Below are positions 60,851-64,000 of a DNA stretch of 64,000 nt, one piece after another. Source of the DNA: Pseudomonas fluorescens. Lineage in GTDB: Bacteria; Pseudomonadota; Gammaproteobacteria; Pseudomonadales; Pseudomonadaceae. The stretch is from positions 3,052,501 to 3,116,500 of the forward strand of contig NZ_CP012830.1 in assembly GCF_001307155.1 (NCBI RefSeq), read 5' to 3'. A model generated the notes under the pieces. That model did not search any database. It saw only the letters and a program-made list of their open reading frames with translations, and was not told where the DNA came from. How positions within the stretch are numbered: position 1 is the stretch's first letter; every line of letters starts with the position of its first letter. The translations under genes and the position numbers were made by a program.

Positions 60851-62104
60851 TTAAGCGCCGTATACCGGCAGCTTCTTGCAGATGGCCTTGACCTTCTCGC
60901 GAACGGCATCGATCACCGCTTCGTTGGAAAGGTCAGCCAGGATGTCGCAGATCCAGCCGGCCAGCTCTTTGCACTCAGCCTCTTTGAAGCCGCGAGTGGT
61001 CACAGCCGGAGTACCGAAGCGCAGGCCGGAGGTGACGAACGGGGAGCGTGGATCGTTTGGAACCGAGTTCTTGTTCACGGTGATGAACGCTTTGCCCAGA
61101 GCGGCGTCGGCGTCTTTACCGGAGATTTCCTGCTTGATCAGCGACAGCAGGAACAGGTGGTTTTCAGTACCGCCGGAGACCACGTCAAAGCCGCGCTCGA
61201 TGAACACGCCGGCCATGGCCTGGGCGTTCTTGACCACTTGTTGCTGGTAGGCCTTGAACTCAGGCTGCAACGCTTCCTTGAAGCAGATCGCTTTAGCGGC
61301 GATCACGTGTTCCAGTGGGCCGCCTTGGGCGCCCGGGAATACCGCGGAGTTCAGTTTCTTCTCGATGTCGGCGTTGGCGCGAGCCAGGATCAGGCCGCCA
61401 CGTGGACCGCGCAGGGTCTTGTGGGTCGTGGTGGTGACCACGTCAGCGAATGGCACCGGGTTCGGGTAGACGCCAGCAGCGACCAGACCGGCTACGTGAG
61501 CCATGTCGACGAACAGGTAGGCGCCAACCTTGTCAGCGATTTCACGGAAGCGCGGGAAGTCGAGGATCTGCGAGTAGGCAGAGAAACCGGCCACGATCAT
61601 TTTTGGCTTGTGCTCAACAGCCAGACGCTCGACTTCGTCGTAGTCGATCAGGCCGTTGCTGTCGATACCGTACTGAACGGCGTTGTACAGCTTGCCGGAG
61701 GAGGAAACACTGGCGCCGTGGGTCAGGTGACCGCCGTGGGCCAGGCTCATGCCCAGGATGGTGTCGCCCGCTTGCAGCAGGGCCAGGTAAACGGCGCTGT
61801 TGGCTTGCGAGCCGGCGTGTGGCTGAACGTTGGCGTAATCGGCGCCGAACAGTTGTTTGGCACGGTCGATGGCCAGTTGCTCAACCACGTCGACGTACTC
61901 GCAACCGCCGTAGTAGCGCTTGCCTGGGTAGCCTTCGGCGTACTTGTTGGTCAGAACCGAGCCTTGAGCTTCCATCACCGCTGGGCTGGTGTAGTTTTCC
62001 GAAGCGATCAGCTCAATGTGTTCTTCCTGGCGCTGAGCTTCTTGCTCCATGGCGGCAAAAAGGTCGGCGTCGTACTTGGCAATAGTCAAATCACGGCTGA
62101 ACAT
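60851..62104 (-). CDS. glyA: serine hydroxymethyltransferase
   Basis: A 417-residue PLP enzyme that converts serine and tetrahydrofolate to glycine and methylene-tetrahydrofolate. The PLP lysine is in [35 protein letters not shown] and [12 protein letters not shown] are family landmarks. The ATG at 62104 follows GAGGA. Pseudomonads carry more than one glyA copy; by its neighbours (morA, cobW) this is the one next to morA. Confidence 0.96.
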   Translation of the reverse strand: MFSRDLTIAKYDADLFAAMEQEAQRQEEHIELIASENYTSPAVMEAQGSVLTNKYAEGYPGKRYYGGCEYVDVVEQLAIDRAKQLFGADYANVQPHAGSQANSAVYLALLQAGDTILGMSLAHGGHLTHGASVSSSGKLYNAVQYGIDSNGLIDYDEVERLAVEHKPKMIVAGFSAYSQILDFPRFREIADKVGAYLFVDMAHVAGLVAAGVYPNPVPFADVVTTTTHKTLRGPRGGLILARANADIEKKLNSAVFPGAQGGPLEHVIAAKAICFKEALQPEFKAYQQQVVKNAQAMAGVFIERGFDVVSGGTENHLFLLSLIKQEISGKDADAALGKAFITVNKNSVPNDPRSPFVTSGLRFGTPAVTTRGFKEAECKELAGWICDILADLSNEAVIDAVREKVKAICKKLPVYGA

Positions 62105-62234
62105 GGCGGTCCTCAAGGATCGGGGGGGCAGAAAAGGAAAGCATTCTAACCCAATGGGTTTTGTCTGGCATATGAAAGGACATCATGTCGCAGACAAGTG
62201 GTGTTCATGAGCCATTGGGGCGACGAATAACGCC

Positions 62235-62378
62235 TGTGGCGAGGGAGCTTGCTCCCGCTGGATTGCGAAGCGATCCCAAAATGGGTGAATGTGGTGTGTC
62301 AGGTGCAGCACGGTTGTGGTTTTGCGGCTGCTTCGCCCGAGCGCGGACCGGCCGGCGGGAGCAAGCTCCCTCGCCACA
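62235..62378. repeat. REPIN-type inverted REP pair
   Basis: TGTGGCGAGGGAGCTTGCTCCCGC at the left and GCGGGAGCAAGCTCCCTCGCCACA-type sequence at the right (each read in parts) enclose a variable middle including a GCTTCGCCCGAGCGCGGACCGGCC segment also seen in the copy at 34019. It ends six bases before the morA stop and fills most of the glyA-morA gap. Confidence 0.85.
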
Positions 62379-62384
62379 AGGATT

Positions 62385-64000
62385 TCAGTCAAACATGAAC
62401 AACGCATCATTGCTGAACTGCGCTTCGAAACGCGCCGCCGGCATCGGGCGGCCAAACAGATAACCCTGCACCTCGTCGCAGCCGTGTTCACGCAGGAAGT
62501 CGAGCTGTTCGTGGGTTTCCACGCCTTCGGCGATCACCGCCAGGTTCAGGCTATGGGCCATGGCGATGATCGCCCGGGCAATCTGCGCGTCCTGTTCGCC
62601 GGACGGCAGGCCGTCGACGAAGGTCCGGTCGATTTTCAGCACGTCGATCGGGAACTGCTTCAAGTAGTTCAGTGATGAATAGCCGGTGCCGAAGTCGTCG
62701 ACCGCGATGCTCAGGCCGAGGTTTTTCAGCCCGGCGAGAATCTGCATGGCTTCGCTGACTTCACGCATCAGGATACTTTCGGTCAGCTCCAGCTCCAGGC
62801 AAGCCGGTGGCAGGCCCGTGTCCTTGAGGATGGTGGCGATGCGCGTGCCAAGCTGGCCGTCGGAGAATTGCCGTGCAGAGATGTTCACCGAGACTTTCGG
62901 GACGCGGACCTTGGCCTGGTGCCAGGTTTTGAGCTGACGGCAGGCCTCGCTGATCACCCAGTCACCGACATCCACCACCAGTCCAAGCTCTTCGAGCACT
63001 GGAATGAAGTCTCCCGGTGGCACCAGTCCGCGACGTGGATGCCGCCAGCGCAGCAGGGCTTCGGCGCCGGTCAGGCGTTTACCGTCGCCGCTGAATTGCG
63101 GCTGGTAGTACAGAACGAATTCATTTTGCTCAAGGGCGTGGCGCAGGTCGCTTTCCAGTTCCAGGCGCTCCAGGGCGCTGGCGTTCATGTCCGCCTGATA
63201 GAACTGGAAGTTGTTCTTGCCGCGCTCCTTGGCGTGGTACATCGCCGTATCGGCGTTCTTCATCAACTGACTCAGTTCATTGCCGTCCTGCGGACTCAAG
63301 GCGATGCCGATGCTGGCGGTGACAAAGAACTCGCGGCCTTCGAGGACAAACGGCTTCACCAGGCTGGCAAGGATTTGCTCGGCGACATGAATCGCCCGGT
63401 TCAGCGCGATCTCGCGGCTGGCACGCGGTTGCAGGAGCAAGGTGAACTCATCGCCGCCCATGCGCGCCACCGTGTCGTCATCGTCGACGCAAGCGAGCAG
63501 GCGGGTCGCCATTTCCTTGAGCATGCGGTCGCCGGCGGCGTGGCCGAGGGAGTCGTTGATCGGCTTGAAACGGTCGAGATCGAGGAACATCAGCACGACC
63601 CACGACTTCTGCCGCTCCGCCGATTGCAGCGCGGTGTGCAACCGGTCCTGGAACAAGGTGCGGTTGGGCAGGTGGGTCAGGGCGTCGTAGTAGGCGAGGC
63701 GGTGAATCCGCTGTTCGCTGGCCTTGCGCTCGCTGATGTCACTGAAAAAGCACACGTAGCTGGCGAGGTCGCCTTCGTCATCGAGTACTGCCGTAATGCC
63801 GACCCACGCCGGGTAGTGTTCACCGTTGCGGCGCTTGAGCCAGACTTCGCCTTCCCAGGTGCTGTGCTGGTGCAATTGCTTGAGCACATAGCGCAGGTGG
63901 GCTTCCTGCTGGTCATCGACGGTCAGCATGTTCGGCAACTGGTCCAGGACCTGCGCCACTTCGTAACCGCTGACGCGGCTGAAGGCTTCGTTGGCCTGCA
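62385..64000 (-). CDS. morA: PAS-GGDEF-EAL protein, C-terminal part (MorA-like)
   Basis: The 3' part (about 538 codons) of a gene that begins beyond the right edge. In order it shows the end of a PAS/PAC domain ([34 protein letters not shown]), a GGDEF domain with intact motif [10 protein letters not shown], and an EAL domain with [26 protein letters not shown] and [12 protein letters not shown]. Both cyclase and phosphodiesterase motifs look intact. Position next to glyA matches morA, a membrane-bound c-di-GMP regulator of motility and biofilm in Pseudomonas. Confidence 0.83.
   Translation of the reverse strand, partial: QANEAFSRVSGYEVAQVLDQLPNMLTVDDQQEAHLRYVLKQLHQHSTWEGEVWLKRRNGEHYPAWVGITAVLDDEGDLASYVCFFSDISERKASEQRIHRLAYYDALTHLPNRTLFQDRLHTALQSAERQKSWVVLMFLDLDRFKPINDSLGHAAGDRMLKEMATRLLACVDDDDTVARMGGDEFTLLLQPRASREIALNRAIHVAEQILASLVKPFVLEGREFFVTASIGIALSPQDGNELSQLMKNADTAMYHAKERGKNNFQFYQADMNASALERLELESDLRHALEQNEFVLYYQPQFSGDGKRLTGAEALLRWRHPRRGLVPPGDFIPVLEELGLVVDVGDWVISEACRQLKTWHQAKVRVPKVSVNISARQFSDGQLGTRIATILKDTGLPPACLELELTESILMREVSEAMQILAGLKNLGLSIAVDDFGTGYSSLNYLKQFPIDVLKIDRTFVDGLPSGEQDAQIARAIIAMAHSLNLAVIAEGVETHEQLDFLREHGCDEVQGYLFGRPMPAARFEAQFSNDALFMFD

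Overview
The window is a high-GC Pseudomonas chromosome segment, most likely from the P. fluorescens complex. The evidence is a set of gene neighbourhoods I recognise from that genus: fpr/mscL/katB-ankB/radA/mapZ/cstA/ybdD/cobW/glyA/morA, a flp-tad-rcp locus with pprA/pprB/fppA, trmA next to an NCS2 purine permease, and cioAB. Pseudomonas-type REP hairpins are scattered between genes. Assignments rest on reading the translated sequences; no database search was run.

Layout. (1) 0.2-4.8 kb: MATE exporter, small membrane protein, MazG-like pyrophosphohydrolase, the tRNA wobble methyltransferase cmoM and two DUF4136 lipoproteins. (2) 4.9-21.7 kb: a tight-adherence (Tad/Flp pilus) locus with tadG, pprA, a TadE/F pseudopilin, the prepilin peptidase fppA, pprB, tadC-tadB-tadA-tadZ-rcpC and two Flp pilins flanking a stand-alone receiver protein. 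The secretin rcpA and the tetratricopeptide gene tadD are not where they are expected. An accessory block at 11.4-15.0 kb sits inside this locus: an interspersed repeat, a DUF6124 gene, and a three-gene operon encoding a glycine-rich effector-like toxin and two membrane proteins built from three copies of one module, which I infer to be immunity proteins. (3) 21.9-28.5 kb: cell-surface genes: a classical autotransporter, a two-partner-secretion transporter (TpsB) without a visible TpsA, and a Gly/Thr-rich lipoprotein with a 13-residue tandem repeat; then a small DMT transporter.

(4) 28.5-34 kb: acyl-chain genes (MaoC dehydratase and FabG4-like reductase, divergent from a thiolase), a BASS-family symporter and an AraC regulator. 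(5) 34-43 kb: a dCache chemoreceptor, a RIO kinase, trmA, an NCS2 permease, a secreted DUF4879-like protein, a DJ-1 homologue lacking the usual cysteine, a higBA toxin-antitoxin pair and an MFS exporter. (6) 43.2-49.4 kb: an ANR-box-preceded cioA-cioB-DUF2474 oxidase operon, rlmG, a LuxR solo and a ferredoxin-NADP reductase. (7) 49.4-64 kb: mscL, periplasmic catalase with its ankyrin partner, radA, mapZ, the cstA-ybdD-cobW group, an operon of a dicarboxylate/amino-acid symporter with two FCD-GntR regulators, glyA, and the 3' part of morA, which runs off the right edge.

The most interesting region is the toxin/immunity-like operon lying in a Tad locus that has apparently lost its outer-membrane secretin, leaving what looks like a short deletion scar. 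Other points of interest are GGT-N3-ACC operators upstream of the GntR-linked symporter, a Crc/Hfq CA motif at the cstA start codon, and a codon-usage shift inside katB.
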